Shown one piece after another: positions 7,046 to 15,176 of a stretch of 25,402 nucleotides of DNA; the stretch's first letter is position 1; the number at the start of each line of letters is the position of its first letter. Under the pieces are notes generated by a model that was not told where the DNA came from, did not search any database, and saw nothing but the letters and a program-made list of their open reading frames with translations. Source of the DNA: Limnohabitans sp. (GTDB taxonomy: Bacteria; Planctomycetota; Phycisphaerae; Phycisphaerales; SM1A02). The position numbers were made by a program, and so were the translations under genes. Location: positions 1,538 through 26,939 of the forward strand of contig JASGCF010000007.1 of NCBI GenBank assembly GCA_030054275.1. Reading direction: 5' to 3'.

Positions 7046-8809
7046 ATGTCGGTGCAATCGCGTGTCTCTTTCGCAGCGTTGTGCTGCGTTCTCTGTGATG
7101 GTCGCGGCGCAGCGTTGGCACAGTCTGTGGAGCCACCGCAACCATTCGGCCCAGTGCCAACAGCGCAACAACTTGCGTGGCAAGAGATCGAAACACGCGC
7201 GACCATTTGCATCGGTCTTGGCGCGTATCACACCATTCCGATTCTCGATGGCTCTGCAGATCCAAGCCTGTTCAATCCAGTCGACTTTGACGCGCGTCGA
7301 TGGGCTGCGACGCTGAAATCATTCGGTTTTGCGGCGGTCACCGTGCCCGCACGCCGAAGCGATGGCTACCGCATGTGGCCGAGTTCGTATTCGAAGCACG
7401 ATGTCGCTCAAGCAACATGGCGCGACGGTGCTGGCGACTATGTGGCTGAATGGTCGAAGGTCTGTCGTGAGACAGGCCTTGCGTTCGGCGTTTCGCTTGC
7501 AGCTGATGACTGGGCATACCTCGGAACGGACGCGGAGTACACAACACTCTTCGCCAATGAGGCGAAGGAGCTCGTCGAGCGATACGCGCCGGTGGCAGCG
7601 TTTCGCATGGATTGCGGACCTCGCATGGCAGAGTGGTACGCACCACTCGACGGCGAAGCGGTGCTTGCAACGCTGCGCAGCGTGGCGCCCGATCTTGTCT
7701 GCGGAAGTCCGCTTGGGCCGGATATGCGCACGCTGGATTGCACAGCAGGTGTTCCGCCACGCGATGCGACGACAGAGTGGGCGCGGGTCGATGGCGCAGC
7801 AACCCTCGCGTGCACGAGCGATGGCATCTCACTCACGCCAAGTGCAACTGGTCGCGCGTGGTGTCCGACAGAGGCCTCGATTGTGCTGCGAAAGCGCGAG
7901 TTTTTCCGCAAGATGGATGAGCGCTTGCTGCCGAGCGCGGCGCAACTCGAAGCGATGTGGTTCGACACCGTTGGGCGAGGGATGTCGCTTGATCTTGGCA
8001 TCGCGCCCATGGCACGCGGACTTCTTCCAGCACCTGAAGTGGCACTTCTCGATGATCTTCATCGTGCGACGACAGACACATTCGCAACAGATCTCGCACG
8101 CGGCGCCACGATCTCGGCATCGAATGTTCGCGGCGGAAGTTCGACCTTTGCTGCAAGCCAAGCGACCGATGGGAATCGTGCGACCTACTGGGCGACAGAT
8201 GACGCGGTGCACAGCGCGCAACTGGTGCTCGAATGGAAGGAGGCGCAACGCGTATCGTGTGTGCGGCTTGAGGAAGCTGTGACGCTTGGTCAGCGCATCA
8301 CTTCGTATCGCGTTGAAGCGCGGGTTGCATCGGAGGCAGAGACACGCGATGGCGGTACTTGGCGTGAAATCGCGCGGGGCACTGCTGTCGGTCTTCGGCG
8401 GATCGATCGATTTGCACCGATGGATGTGCGGGCACTTCGGATCATTGTGGAGTCGTCGGTTGCACCGACCTTACGACATCTTGGCGTCTACTGCGAGGCG
8501 CCGCGCGTTCTTTCGAACAGTGCGACCAATGAAGTTGTGATCGAGAACGGTGGCGAAGCAACCATCGAACTTCGAAGTGATTGGCCTGATGCAGTGATGC
8601 ACTACACACTCGATGGTTCGACACCGACGAAGCAATCGTCGATCGTCACCGGGCCGGTGACGGTGCGAGGCGTACCTCTGCGTGGATCTGTGCAGTTGCA
8701 AGCACGCGCGTTCGCGGGCGATCGAGTGTCGCCGTATGCACTGCGCGTTGATTTTCGTCGCCGCTCCGCAACGCAAACCACACAGCCCATCGAGAAACCG
8801 GCCCGATGA
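7046..8809 (+). CDS. GH29-like (alpha-L-fucosidase fold) exported protein with F5/8C and chitobiase-type C-terminal modules; catalytic motifs degenerate
   Basis: 587 residues from ATG 7046, preceded by GGAGG 10 nt upstream and starting 2 bp after the TPR gene's stop. Signal peptide about 1-26. Residues 40-330 follow the GH29 subfamily B layout: QLAWQEIE, then SLFNPVDFDARRWA, then MWPSSYSKHDV, then GDYVAEW..VCRETGLAFGV. The hallmark sites are changed. The FIHFG/HWG stretch reads CIGLGAYHT, the KHHDGF motif reads ARRSDGY (about 102-108), and the nucleophile motif WFDG reads FRMDCG with D189 kept. Residues about 355-490 form a discoidin/F5/8C-type sugar-binding domain (ASQATDGNRATYWAT). The end (MHYTLDGSTPTKQSS) is a chitobiase-like C-terminal domain. 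Family membership is clear; fucosidase activity is doubtful. It overlaps galK by ATGA. Confidence 0.85.
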   Translation: MSVQSRVSFAALCCVLCDGRGAALAQSVEPPQPFGPVPTAQQLAWQEIETRATICIGLGAYHTIPILDGSADPSLFNPVDFDARRWAATLKSFGFAAVTVPARRSDGYRMWPSSYSKHDVAQATWRDGAGDYVAEWSKVCRETGLAFGVSLAADDWAYLGTDAEYTTLFANEAKELVERYAPVAAFRMDCGPRMAEWYAPLDGEAVLATLRSVAPDLVCGSPLGPDMRTLDCTAGVPPRDATTEWARVDGAATLACTSDGISLTPSATGRAWCPTEASIVLRKREFFRKMDERLLPSAAQLEAMWFDTVGRGMSLDLGIAPMARGLLPAPEVALLDDLHRATTDTFATDLARGATISASNVRGGSSTFAASQATDGNRATYWATDDAVHSAQLVLEWKEAQRVSCVRLEEAVTLGQRITSYRVEARVASEAETRDGGTWREIARGTAVGLRRIDRFAPMDVRALRIIVESSVAPTLRHLGVYCEAPRVLSNSATNEVVIENGGEATIELRSDWPDAVMHYTLDGSTPTKQSSIVTGPVTVRGVPLRGSVQLQARAFAGDRVSPYALRVDFRRRSATQTTQPIEKPAR

Positions 8810-9807
8810 CGGCATCGGTTGCCGACCGCGCCGAGCATGCGTTCTCCGCCCACTTTGGGTGTGCAGCGCAGACGGTCGCTTGCGCGAACGGGCGTGTGAA
8901 TCTCATCGGCGATCATGTTGACTATGCAGGCGGCGTGGTGCTTCCCATGGCAATCGCGCAACAAACTGCGGTCGCCATCGCACGCAATGCGCGTGGCGAA
9001 GATCAGTTTCATTCGAGTGCTCCGGTCGATATCGCATGGTCGCGGTATGCGCGAGGTGTCTTGACCGAACTCCGTGCATTGGGCATCGCAGTTCCACCAG
9101 TTTCGATAGCGGTTGAGAGTGATGTTCCTGTCGGAGCTGGGCTTTCTTCGAGCGCAGCGCTTGAAGTTTCCGTCGCTCGTGCGGCGCTTCTTCTCATCGG
9201 TACGACGCTGCCCCCGCGGGACATCGCGTTTCTGTGCCAACGCGCAGAGCACCTGCACGCGGGCGTTCCCTGCGGCATCATGGATCAATGGTGTGTTGCG
9301 CATACAGATCCCAACGCACTTGCGCATGAGGCGATCTTGCTTGATTGCGCGCGGACAACAGACGAGCGAGTGACGCTTCCGAGCGGTTTGCGCATCGAGG
9401 TCATCGACTCGGGTGTTCGGCATGCGCTTCGCGACGGCGGTTATGCAGCGCGAAGGCAAGATGTGTCGGATGCTGCAGCGGCGATGGGCCTCGAGGTTGA
9501 GCACCTTGCCGAGGCGAGCGACGCTGCAATCGCTCGGTTATCAACGCGACTCGCGCGCCGCGCCCGTCATGTGGTGACGGAAATCCGACGCGTGCACGCA
9601 GCGGTTGCCGCCTTGCGCTGCAGAGATTTTGAAGCGTTTGGGCGACTTCTTCGGGAGAGTCATGCATCACTTCGAGATGACTTTGATGTCTCGACGCCCG
9701 AGGTCGATGTGGTGGTTGAGCGGGCGCTCACACGGGGGGCGCTTGGTGCGCGCATGACAGGCGGGGGATTCGGGGGATGTGTTGTGGCCGCGTGGACTGT
9801 CGCGTGA
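8806..9807 (+). CDS. galK: Galactokinase
   Basis: 333 residues, GHMP kinase family; phosphorylates galactose at C1 with ATP as the first Leloir step in the cytoplasm. The signature is present as GRVNLIGDHVDYAGG (29-43), with D39 in the sugar-binding position but Asp36 where Glu is usual. The ATP loop is VPVGAGLSSSAALEV (107-121), the catalytic base is in CGIMDQW (D160), and the third motif is GARMTGGGFGGCVV near residue 317. It is slightly shorter than the E. coli enzyme (about 380), mainly through a trimmed N-terminus and loops. The start overlaps the preceding stop as ATGA, so translation is coupled to the GH29-like protein. No galT or galE follows. N-acetylgalactosamine or a related sugar as substrate cannot be excluded. 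Confidence 0.92.
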   Translation: MTASVADRAEHAFSAHFGCAAQTVACANGRVNLIGDHVDYAGGVVLPMAIAQQTAVAIARNARGEDQFHSSAPVDIAWSRYARGVLTELRALGIAVPPVSIAVESDVPVGAGLSSSAALEVSVARAALLLIGTTLPPRDIAFLCQRAEHLHAGVPCGIMDQWCVAHTDPNALAHEAILLDCARTTDERVTLPSGLRIEVIDSGVRHALRDGGYAARRQDVSDAAAAMGLEVEHLAEASDAAIARLSTRLARRARHVVTEIRRVHAAVAALRCRDFEAFGRLLRESHASLRDDFDVSTPEVDVVVERALTRGALGARMTGGGFGGCVVAAWTVA

Positions 9808-9874
9808 GGTGAGCGGTCGCAAGCAAAGCGCTCTCGCCGCGTTCCGAAGATCTTTGCGAAAAGAGGAAGAGTTC

Positions 9875-9894
9875 CTTCTCTGATCTGAGAGAAG
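9875..9894 (+). other. Hairpin between galK and the next gene
   Basis: cttctct (9875-9881) pairs with agagaag (9888-9894) around a 6-nt loop. No T-run follows, so it is a weak terminator candidate or a leader structure for the 9971 gene. Confidence 0.35.
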
Positions 9895-9970
9895 CTCCTT
9901 CGCTTCGCGGAAACCTTCCGAAGCCGCACTCGTCCGCGGCGCCAAACCCCAAATTCGAAAGGAACTTCCC

Positions 9971-10585
9971 ATGCGTCAACTCAAAGCCACTCTCACAGCG
10001 TCCCTCGCAGCGCTTGCCACCCTGACCGCTTCCACCGTCGCGTCGGCAGCGAGTTTCGGCGGACTCACAGCGTCCGCCGGCGTCCTTCGCTGCACCACTG
10101 GCGTGTCGCAGGCCACGAACGCTGCCATCCTTGCAACCAACTGGGTCGAGATCGACTACTGCTCGGGCTACACCGAGTACCTCACCTTCACCGCGACAAG
10201 CGCAACAGCGGTGCAAGCGATTGGCGCCAACGCAGCTCTCTATGGCGTTGTCGTGAGCGCGACCACCACGAACTACAAACTCATTGTGCACACTCCCGGC
10301 GATGATGTGATTTCGGTGCGCATCATGGGAAGCCCGAACACCAAGATGGGCTTTGATCGCACGAGCCCGAACCCAGGAACTGCGGGTTCGCTCTCAGGTC
10401 AAGATTTCGCGCCGATTTCGATGACTGGTGCATGGATTGTCTACGCGCATCTCACCGACGAAATCGCACTCTGCCCGTCGCTGCCACGGAAGGATCTCTT
10501 TGCGTCGCTTCACCTGCGCTTCTCAGATTGCTTCCGCTACGGCGACTACCTCAGCTTCAAGATCGATACCGATCGCGTGAACTGA
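9971..10585 (+). CDS. Small exported protein, paralogue A of a two-member family
   Basis: 204 residues with AAAGGA 9 nt before ATG 9971. Signal peptide MRQLKATLTASLAALATLTA..ASA (about 1-27). The mature part is beta-rich, has paired cysteines (near 37, 59, 163 and 178) and no domain I recognise. It shares with the protein at 12258-12869 an identical MRQL start, the motif FDRxxPxPGT in the middle, and the end LxFSxCFxxxxYxxxxxDTDxV. Both genes also share the leader gaaaggaac before the start. The size, secretion and cysteines suggest a small periplasmic or cell-surface protein. The function is unknown. It ends 25 bp before a strong terminator. Confidence 0.85.
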   Translation: MRQLKATLTASLAALATLTASTVASAASFGGLTASAGVLRCTTGVSQATNAAILATNWVEIDYCSGYTEYLTFTATSATAVQAIGANAALYGVVVSATTTNYKLIVHTPGDDVISVRIMGSPNTKMGFDRTSPNPGTAGSLSGQDFAPISMTGAWIVYAHLTDEIALCPSLPRKDLFASLHLRFSDCFRYGDYLSFKIDTDRVN

Positions 10586-10610
10586 ACGGTCAGAAACCTC
10601 ATCCAAAACA

Positions 10611-10644
10611 CACAGCGCGCTGTCAGAGGCGCGCTGTGCTTTTT
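10611..10644. terminator. Bidirectional Rho-independent terminator
   Basis: A perfect 10-bp stem, cacagcgcgc (10611-10620) with gcgcgctgtg (10629-10638), encloses loop tgtcagag. It is followed by cttttt on the plus strand and tgtttt on the minus strand. It lies between the convergent small exported protein gene and xylA and can serve both. Confidence 0.88.
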
Positions 10645-10659
10645 GGTTGGTCAAGTGCT

Positions 10660-11973
10660 TCAAATGTGTTCGTGCAGCATCTGCTCGAGCATTTCTTGAC
10701 GACCACTTTCAAGCGGCCAATCAAGTCGATGCAGCGCAAGTTTTTCGAGTTCTTCGAGCGTTGCATCACCAGATTCGATGCGGCGTCCGAGTTCCGAATC
10801 CCAACTGGCGTAACGCTGCTTGAGGAATGCAGCGATGCGGCCATCCGCGCGAATCGCGGCAGCGGCTTTCAGCCCGCGCGCGAACGCATCCATACCAGCA
10901 ACATGTGCATGGAACAGGTCAACAGGCTCGAAACTCTCGCGCCGTCGTTTTGCATCAAAGTTCAAACCGCCGGTTGTGAAGCCGCCAGCGGCGAGAATCT
11001 CCAGCATCATCTTGGTTGTGAGGCGCGGATCGGTTGGGAACTCGTCGGTATCCCAACCACAGTTGTCTGTACCTGAGTTTGCGTCAACCGACCCAAGCAC
11101 GCCACTCGCGCGGCACACAGCGAGTTCATGTTCCACGCTATGCCCAGCCAGCGTTGCGTGGTTTGTTTCGATATTGAGTTTGAAATGCGGCAGCAGCCCA
11201 AACTCGCGCAAGAACGCTAAGCATGCAGCTGCATCCGAGTCGTATTGATGCACGCTTGGTTCGCGCGGTTTTGGTTCGATATAGAACTGTCCTTTGAAGC
11301 CGATCGCGCGCTTGTACTCGACAGCCATGTGGAGGAAATGCGCAAGATGCTCGCGTTCCCGCTTGAGATCTGTATTGAGGAGCGTTGTGTATCCCTCGCG
11401 GCCGCCCCAGAAGACATAGCCCTCGCCGCCAAGTCGATGCGTCACTTCCAGCGCTTTCTTGACCTGCGCAGCTGCGTGGGCAAACACCTCAATACGCGGA
11501 CTCGTTGCCGCGCCCGACACATAGCGCGGATGTGCGAAGAGACATGCGGTGCCCCACAACAGTTTCTTTCCCGTTGCGCGCGAAAGATCTGCGAAGTGAT
11601 CCACCACGCGATCAAGATCTGCATTCGATTCGGCAAGCGTCGAGCGTTCGGGTGCGATGTCGCGATCGTGGAAGCAGTAGAAATCGATGCGACACTTCGT
11701 CAGAAACTCAAAGAAGGCATCAGCGCGGTGCAGGCAATTGCTGATCGTGTCGGATCCATCGTCCCACGGCATGCGGGCCGTAGCGGCGCCGAAGGGATCC
11801 GCGAGACCGTTGCGCATGGTGTGCCAATAGCAGGACGCAAAGCGCAGTTGATCGCGCATGGTCTTGCCTTCGATGACCTCGTCAGGCCGATAGTGACGGA
11901 AGCCGAGCGGCTCTTGCGAGCCTCGTTCAACGAACGGGACAGTGTGGATCTCTGGAAATGCCTCGCGTGTCAT
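10660..11973 (-). CDS. xylA: Xylose isomerase
   Basis: 437 residues; interconverts D-xylose and D-xylulose (also D-glucose/fructose) in the cytoplasm using two divalent metals. All active-site residues are in place one position after the E. coli numbering: H102 and D105 in FHDRD, E233 and K235 in YIEPKP, E269 and H272 in NIETNHATLAGHS, D297 in SVDAN, D308 and D310 in GWDTDEFP, D340 in NFDAK. FWGGREGY and HAHVAGMDAFARGL also match. The long N-terminus places it in the class II group. Small deviations (PREPSVHQYD, SVDANSGTDN) are within family variation. No xylulokinase or xylose transporter is nearby, so the pathway is completed elsewhere. Upstream of it, a terminator at 12030-12076 isolates it from the gene before. 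Confidence 0.96.
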   Translation of the reverse strand: MTREAFPEIHTVPFVERGSQEPLGFRHYRPDEVIEGKTMRDQLRFASCYWHTMRNGLADPFGAATARMPWDDGSDTISNCLHRADAFFEFLTKCRIDFYCFHDRDIAPERSTLAESNADLDRVVDHFADLSRATGKKLLWGTACLFAHPRYVSGAATSPRIEVFAHAAAQVKKALEVTHRLGGEGYVFWGGREGYTTLLNTDLKREREHLAHFLHMAVEYKRAIGFKGQFYIEPKPREPSVHQYDSDAAACLAFLREFGLLPHFKLNIETNHATLAGHSVEHELAVCRASGVLGSVDANSGTDNCGWDTDEFPTDPRLTTKMMLEILAAGGFTTGGLNFDAKRRRESFEPVDLFHAHVAGMDAFARGLKAAAAIRADGRIAAFLKQRYASWDSELGRRIESGDATLEELEKLALHRLDWPLESGRQEMLEQMLHEHI

Positions 11974-12029
11974 GCGCGCAGCGTACTTCGCGACGAACGA
12001 TGTGCGCGCGCGACTTCACCGACTCGGGT

Positions 12030-12076
12030 GACCAAAAGACCGCCCCGCTCGAACCAACGCGGTGTCGAACGGGGCG
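12030..12076 (-). terminator. Rho-independent terminator of small exported protein B
   Basis: cgccccgctcga (12041-12052) pairs with tcgaacggggcg (12065-12076), 11 of 12 positions, around a 12-nt loop. On the minus strand the stem is followed by gtcttttgg. It lies about 180 nt after the stop of the gene at 12258-12869 and upstream of xylA. Confidence 0.72.
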
Positions 12077-12257
12077 GGGCTGGGGTGGCGAGGGGATGAA
12101 CACGATCCCGGAAGGGCTCAGATGTCTGTCCGTCATGCCTCGCGTCGTCGGGTGGAACGCAGTATTCCGCGGGAAGTCGCTTCATCTGTCACAAGATCCG
12201 CGCAAATGTTGGTGCCGGCCTCAACACGATCTTTCGGGAAGAGGCCACATGAAGCGG

Positions 12258-12869
12258 TCACATCACCTCGTCTGTGTCGAGTTCGAGGTAGACATAGTTG
12301 TTGGTACCGAAGCAGGTTGAGAACTCAAGGGTGACCTTGTTGTAGACATCGCCAAGCGCGGGCATCGTTCCGACCTGAATCGGATTGGTCCAGCGCATCC
12401 CGACGAGCCACGGACCGTTGCCGCCGAGATAGGTACCGTCGCGACCGGTGGATGAGAAGCTCGTGCCAGGAGCGGGCGCTCTGCGATCGAACACGACCTT
12501 CTGCGCGCCACCGCCGAGTTCGACGCGACGCACACCGTTGGATCCGCCGGAGTGGAACACTTCAATCCGTGTGCGATCTGGGCCAATGACCCGCATCCAG
12601 ATGCGATAGCAGGAGCCATTGGCAACAGCCTCGGTTGCGCTGGTAATCACGAAGACAGGCATCTCAACGGCGCCAGAGCAAAGCGTGACACGCACAGGCA
12701 GCGCAGGAAGATTCGCGCTTGAAGAGCCTTGGCTGACACCAGTCGTGATGACGCGATTGAGCCCTGCGACGAAGACATTGCCCGAGAATCCTGCTGCAGA
12801 CGCGACGGTTGAGATGCCGGCTGCGGCTGTCAGAGCAAGGCCGAGAAGGATGTTGTTGAGTTGACGCAT
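12258..12869 (-). CDS. Small exported protein, paralogue B of a two-member family
   Basis: 203 residues, ATG 12869 with AAAGGA 9 nt upstream. Signal peptide MRQLNNILLGLALTAAAGIS..ASA (about 1-26). The mature protein shares the overall length, FDRRAPAPGT, and the ending LEFSTCFGTNNYVYLELDTDEV with paralogue A at 9971-10585. The leader gaaaggaac and the first 14 coding bases (ATGCGTCAACTCAA) are also identical between the two genes. It is beta-rich, with cysteines at conserved positions near the middle and end. No known family is recognised. The two copies face each other across xylA. Its transcript likely ends at the hairpin 12041-12076. Confidence 0.85.
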   Translation of the reverse strand: MRQLNNILLGLALTAAAGISTVASAAGFSGNVFVAGLNRVITTGVSQGSSSANLPALPVRVTLCSGAVEMPVFVITSATEAVANGSCYRIWMRVIGPDRTRIEVFHSGGSNGVRRVELGGGAQKVVFDRRAPAPGTSFSSTGRDGTYLGGNGPWLVGMRWTNPIQVGTMPALGDVYNKVTLEFSTCFGTNNYVYLELDTDEVM

Positions 12870-12923
12870 TGGATGTTCCTTTCTTGAGCGGGAATTTTGA
12901 AACTCGGAATGGTTGATTCCTCA

Positions 12924-12947
12924 GAAGGACTGACAGAAGGACTGACA
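12924..12947. repeat. 12-bp direct tandem repeat
   Basis: gaaggactgaca occurs twice in a row in the 243-bp spacer upstream of small exported protein B. It lies about 60 bp before that gene's start, so it could be a protein-binding site pair. There is no other evidence for a function. Confidence 0.55.
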
Positions 12948-13037
12948 GAACGAATCGCGCCGACCCTTCAACAACCTGATGATTTTGCAAAACAGGGCGA
13001 TCTTTTTGCCGTGTGCGGTGCGCAAGCGCTAACCACG

Positions 13038-13078
13038 CAACAAAAGGAAACTGCGCCACCCATGAAGAGCGGCGCAGT
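13038..13078 (-). terminator. Rho-independent terminator of the B12-binding-fold gene
   Basis: ctgcgcc (13051-13057) pairs with ggcgcag (13071-13077), plus one A-T pair, around a 13-nt loop. On the minus strand it is followed by tttccttttgtt. It lies 35 nt after the stop codon at 13113. Confidence 0.7.
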
Positions 13079-13112
13079 AGAGGGGGAGTGTTGTGTGATC
13101 GCGTGTCGCGAA

Positions 13113-13946
13113 TCACGCAGCGCTGCGTGCGCGGCGTGTGGTCTTGACCCAGCGTTCGTTGCGCGTGGTGCGGTCGCTGACCAGTTTCTCGAGCAGGTCG
13201 CGTGGCGAACTCGCAGAAACATCTGCACCGATTTCCTCGGCAAGACCAGGTGCGCGGTTGAAGACGCCACCGCCGACCACGATTTGCAGATGGTCGAAGG
13301 CGCCGCTGCCGCGCACATTGTCGATGAGTTCGCGAATGAATGGCGCGTCCTTCGCACTTGATGCAAAGATGAGAAGCGTCTCTGCGTTGCGCTCGCCGAG
13401 TTCTGAGCGGATCTCGTCATTTGCAACGCCGCCACCTGCGAAGGTGACTTCGTAGCCATCAGCTTCAAGAAGATCCGCGACAAGTTGACCAGCGAGTTCT
13501 TCGGTTTCATTTGGACCGCAGAACATGGCGATGCGCTGACCGCGCTGTGTTTGCTGTGTGAATCGTGCTTGCGCTTGATCGACCAGCATGCGAAGCAGAC
13601 GCGTTGCGTAGTGGTGCGCAAGCGTCGTCATCTGATCCTTGCGATACATCGTTGAGATCGACTCAAGCAGTGGCCAGTAGATATCCTTGGCGATCGTTTC
13701 CGCAGGAATGCCTGCGTTGTAGACGGCATCGACAATCTCACGCGACGCGCGGCGATCACCTGAGACAAGCGCAGAGAAGAGTTGCTCACTCACGCGCTCG
13801 AAGTTTGGAGCCTTTGCGGTCTTCGTGTTCGTAGATGACTTCGTAGACTTCGTCGAATTCGTCGAATGCATGGTGTGTGTCGCGTGTGCGTTGAGCAAAT
13901 CGTGTGCGTTGTCGAAGCCACCGTTGTTGTCGAAGTTCGTGTTCAT
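13113..13946 (-). CDS. B12-binding-fold protein (cap plus Rossmann domain) without canonical cobalt-ligand histidine
   Basis: 277 residues from ATG 13946; an upstream ATG at 13997 would add 17. Residues 1-48 are low-complexity, rich in Asn, Ser, Thr, Lys and His. Residues 50-130 match the four-helix cap of methionine synthase/CarH-type proteins (LVSGDRRASREIVDAVYNAG, then the THHYATRLL-like helix reading LAHHYATRLLRMLV). Residues 137-255 form the flavodoxin-like B12-binding domain (RIAMFCGP, VADLLEADGYEVTFAGGG, LQIVVGGGVF). The usual ExHxxG cobalt-ligand motif reads PNETEELAG (145-153), with no His, and the cap's W...EH signature is Y...HH. There is no DNA-binding HTH domain. It may bind cobalamin base-on, bind another ligand or be a partner protein. 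A light- or B12-sensing role is only a guess. Confidence 0.82.
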   Translation of the reverse strand: MNTNFDNNGGFDNAHDLLNAHATHTMHSTNSTKSTKSSTNTKTAKAPNFERVSEQLFSALVSGDRRASREIVDAVYNAGIPAETIAKDIYWPLLESISTMYRKDQMTTLAHHYATRLLRMLVDQAQARFTQQTQRGQRIAMFCGPNETEELAGQLVADLLEADGYEVTFAGGGVANDEIRSELGERNAETLLIFASSAKDAPFIRELIDNVRGSGAFDHLQIVVGGGVFNRAPGLAEEIGADVSASSPRDLLEKLVSDRTTRNERWVKTTRRARSAA

Positions 13947-14264
13947 GGGTACTCGCCGGGTCTTTCGCGGAATTTCATTCGTGACCGACTGGCACATCCA
14001 CTTGCTGTCGGTCGTAGAAGTTCGTCGCTGGGATCCTCCCTGCGCTTACCGCGTCACAGTGCTGCGGCAGACCTTCCTTCGACAGGGCGCGCGGATGCTC
14101 GACAACGCGCGTCGCGTATTCCAATAACGCTGCGTTCCCCCTCGCTTTCTTCGAAAACGCACCCTATAACGGTGAGAACAACAAAGGGACGCGCAGAAAG
14201 CGCCGGAATGGACTGTCACCAACGCGTCGCCCGAGTCGGGCTCGAATGAAGGAAGATCCAACGC
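13947..14264. other. Divergent intergenic region, no gene seen
   Basis: 318 bp between the divergent B12-binding-fold gene and the DUF4097-like gene. It should carry both promoters. I found no convincing -35/-10 pair; tataac at 14165-14170 is a possible -10 for the plus-strand gene, without a good -35. No RNA gene or riboswitch fold was recognised, and no cobalamin riboswitch core. Confidence 0.5.
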
Positions 14265-15176
14265 ATGCAACACACACGCCCGCATTCATCCAAACAGCAC
14301 GCGGTTCGTCTCGCGACGATCGTGTTGTGCGGAGTTCTGCTTGTTGTCGCGACTCCGTTGTTCGCGCGCACGATCGATGATGTGAAGACATCAACCGTCG
14401 CGCATGCATCCGAAATCGCGCGAGCACGCGACGAAGATGGGAGTGAAGTTGCAGATCGGGTACTTGCAGAAGTTCCGCGCGGATCCATCAAACTCACCGT
14501 GGATAGAAAGGCGCGCGAAGCATCGATTGAAGCCGAATTCACCGTTGATGGCACTGATGCGAAAGATGTCGAGCGACGCAGCAAACTCGTCTCGCTGTAT
14601 GCGGTGCGCGCAGCCGACGGCACCGTCGTGGCAACGCCAGTCTTTCCAGGCAAGTTGATGGAACGCGATGCAGTGAAGTTGGTCATTCGCGTGCCAGCGT
14701 CGTCAGACACTGCGTTGAAGGGCGGCGAAGGTTCGGTCGAAGTGCGCGGGACAAGCGGTGATCTGCGCGTGTCAACAAAGTCTGGCGCCATCACGATTGC
14801 TGATCACACGGGGCTCATCGATGCGCGCACGGAGTCTGGCGCGATTTCAATCGCTGGCGCCACCGAAGCGGTGAAAGTGAAATCGACATCCGGTGCGATT
14901 TCGATTTCTCTCGCGGACGGCAACGATCATCCGTTTGACGCGGAATCGAAAAGTGGCGCGATTGCGGCGGAAGTTGGTACGAGTTTCGACGGAGTGCTTC
15001 GTTTACTGAGTGCGCGAGGGGAAGTTTCGCTCTCCGATGACACCAAGCGTGCGCGCGTTGTGGAATCAGAAACGCATGCGATGACCGTCGAATTCGGCGC
15101 CGCTGTTTCGCATTCAGAAATGCACTCGATGGACGGTCGGCTTTCGATCACGGTTCGCGCTGCGAAGCCGTCGTAA
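14265..15176 (+). CDS. Exported DUF4097-like beta-repeat protein
   Basis: 303 residues; GAAGGAAG lies 9 nt before ATG 14265. Signal peptide with hydrophobic core LATIVLCGVLLVVATPLFA (about 16-35). Residues 155-250 contain repeating strands of the form KSGAITIA, ESGAISIA, TSGAISIS, KSGAIAAE, spaced about 20 residues apart. That is the pattern of DUF4097 and related putative adhesin/auto-transporter-like beta-solenoids. In other bacteria such domains sit in membrane stress or envelope proteins, and the ligand is unknown. There is no anchor beyond the signal peptide. The last 29 bp overlap the convergent DMT transporter gene. Confidence 0.82.
   Translation: MQHTRPHSSKQHAVRLATIVLCGVLLVVATPLFARTIDDVKTSTVAHASEIARARDEDGSEVADRVLAEVPRGSIKLTVDRKAREASIEAEFTVDGTDAKDVERRSKLVSLYAVRAADGTVVATPVFPGKLMERDAVKLVIRVPASSDTALKGGEGSVEVRGTSGDLRVSTKSGAITIADHTGLIDARTESGAISIAGATEAVKVKSTSGAISISLADGNDHPFDAESKSGAIAAEVGTSFDGVLRLLSARGEVSLSDDTKRARVVESETHAMTVEFGAAVSHSEMHSMDGRLSITVRAAKPS

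Noticed and set aside
7329..8282. 317-residue frame inside the GH29-like gene
   Set aside because: It is a different frame of the same strand, Arg/Ser/Cys-rich; the GH29, F5/8C and chitobiase-type matches are all in the other frame.
11245..12099. 284-residue plus-strand frame opposite xylA
   Set aside because: It is antisense to xylose isomerase with all active-site residues intact and shows no recognisable domain.
14165..14170. tataac as a -10 promoter element of the DUF4097-like gene
   Set aside because: No acceptable -35 at the right spacing; single hexamers are too weak to call in this background.
13947..14264. Cobalamin riboswitch upstream of the B12-binding-fold gene
   Set aside because: No B12-box-like sequence or multi-helix core was recognisable by eye; a covariance-model search would settle it.
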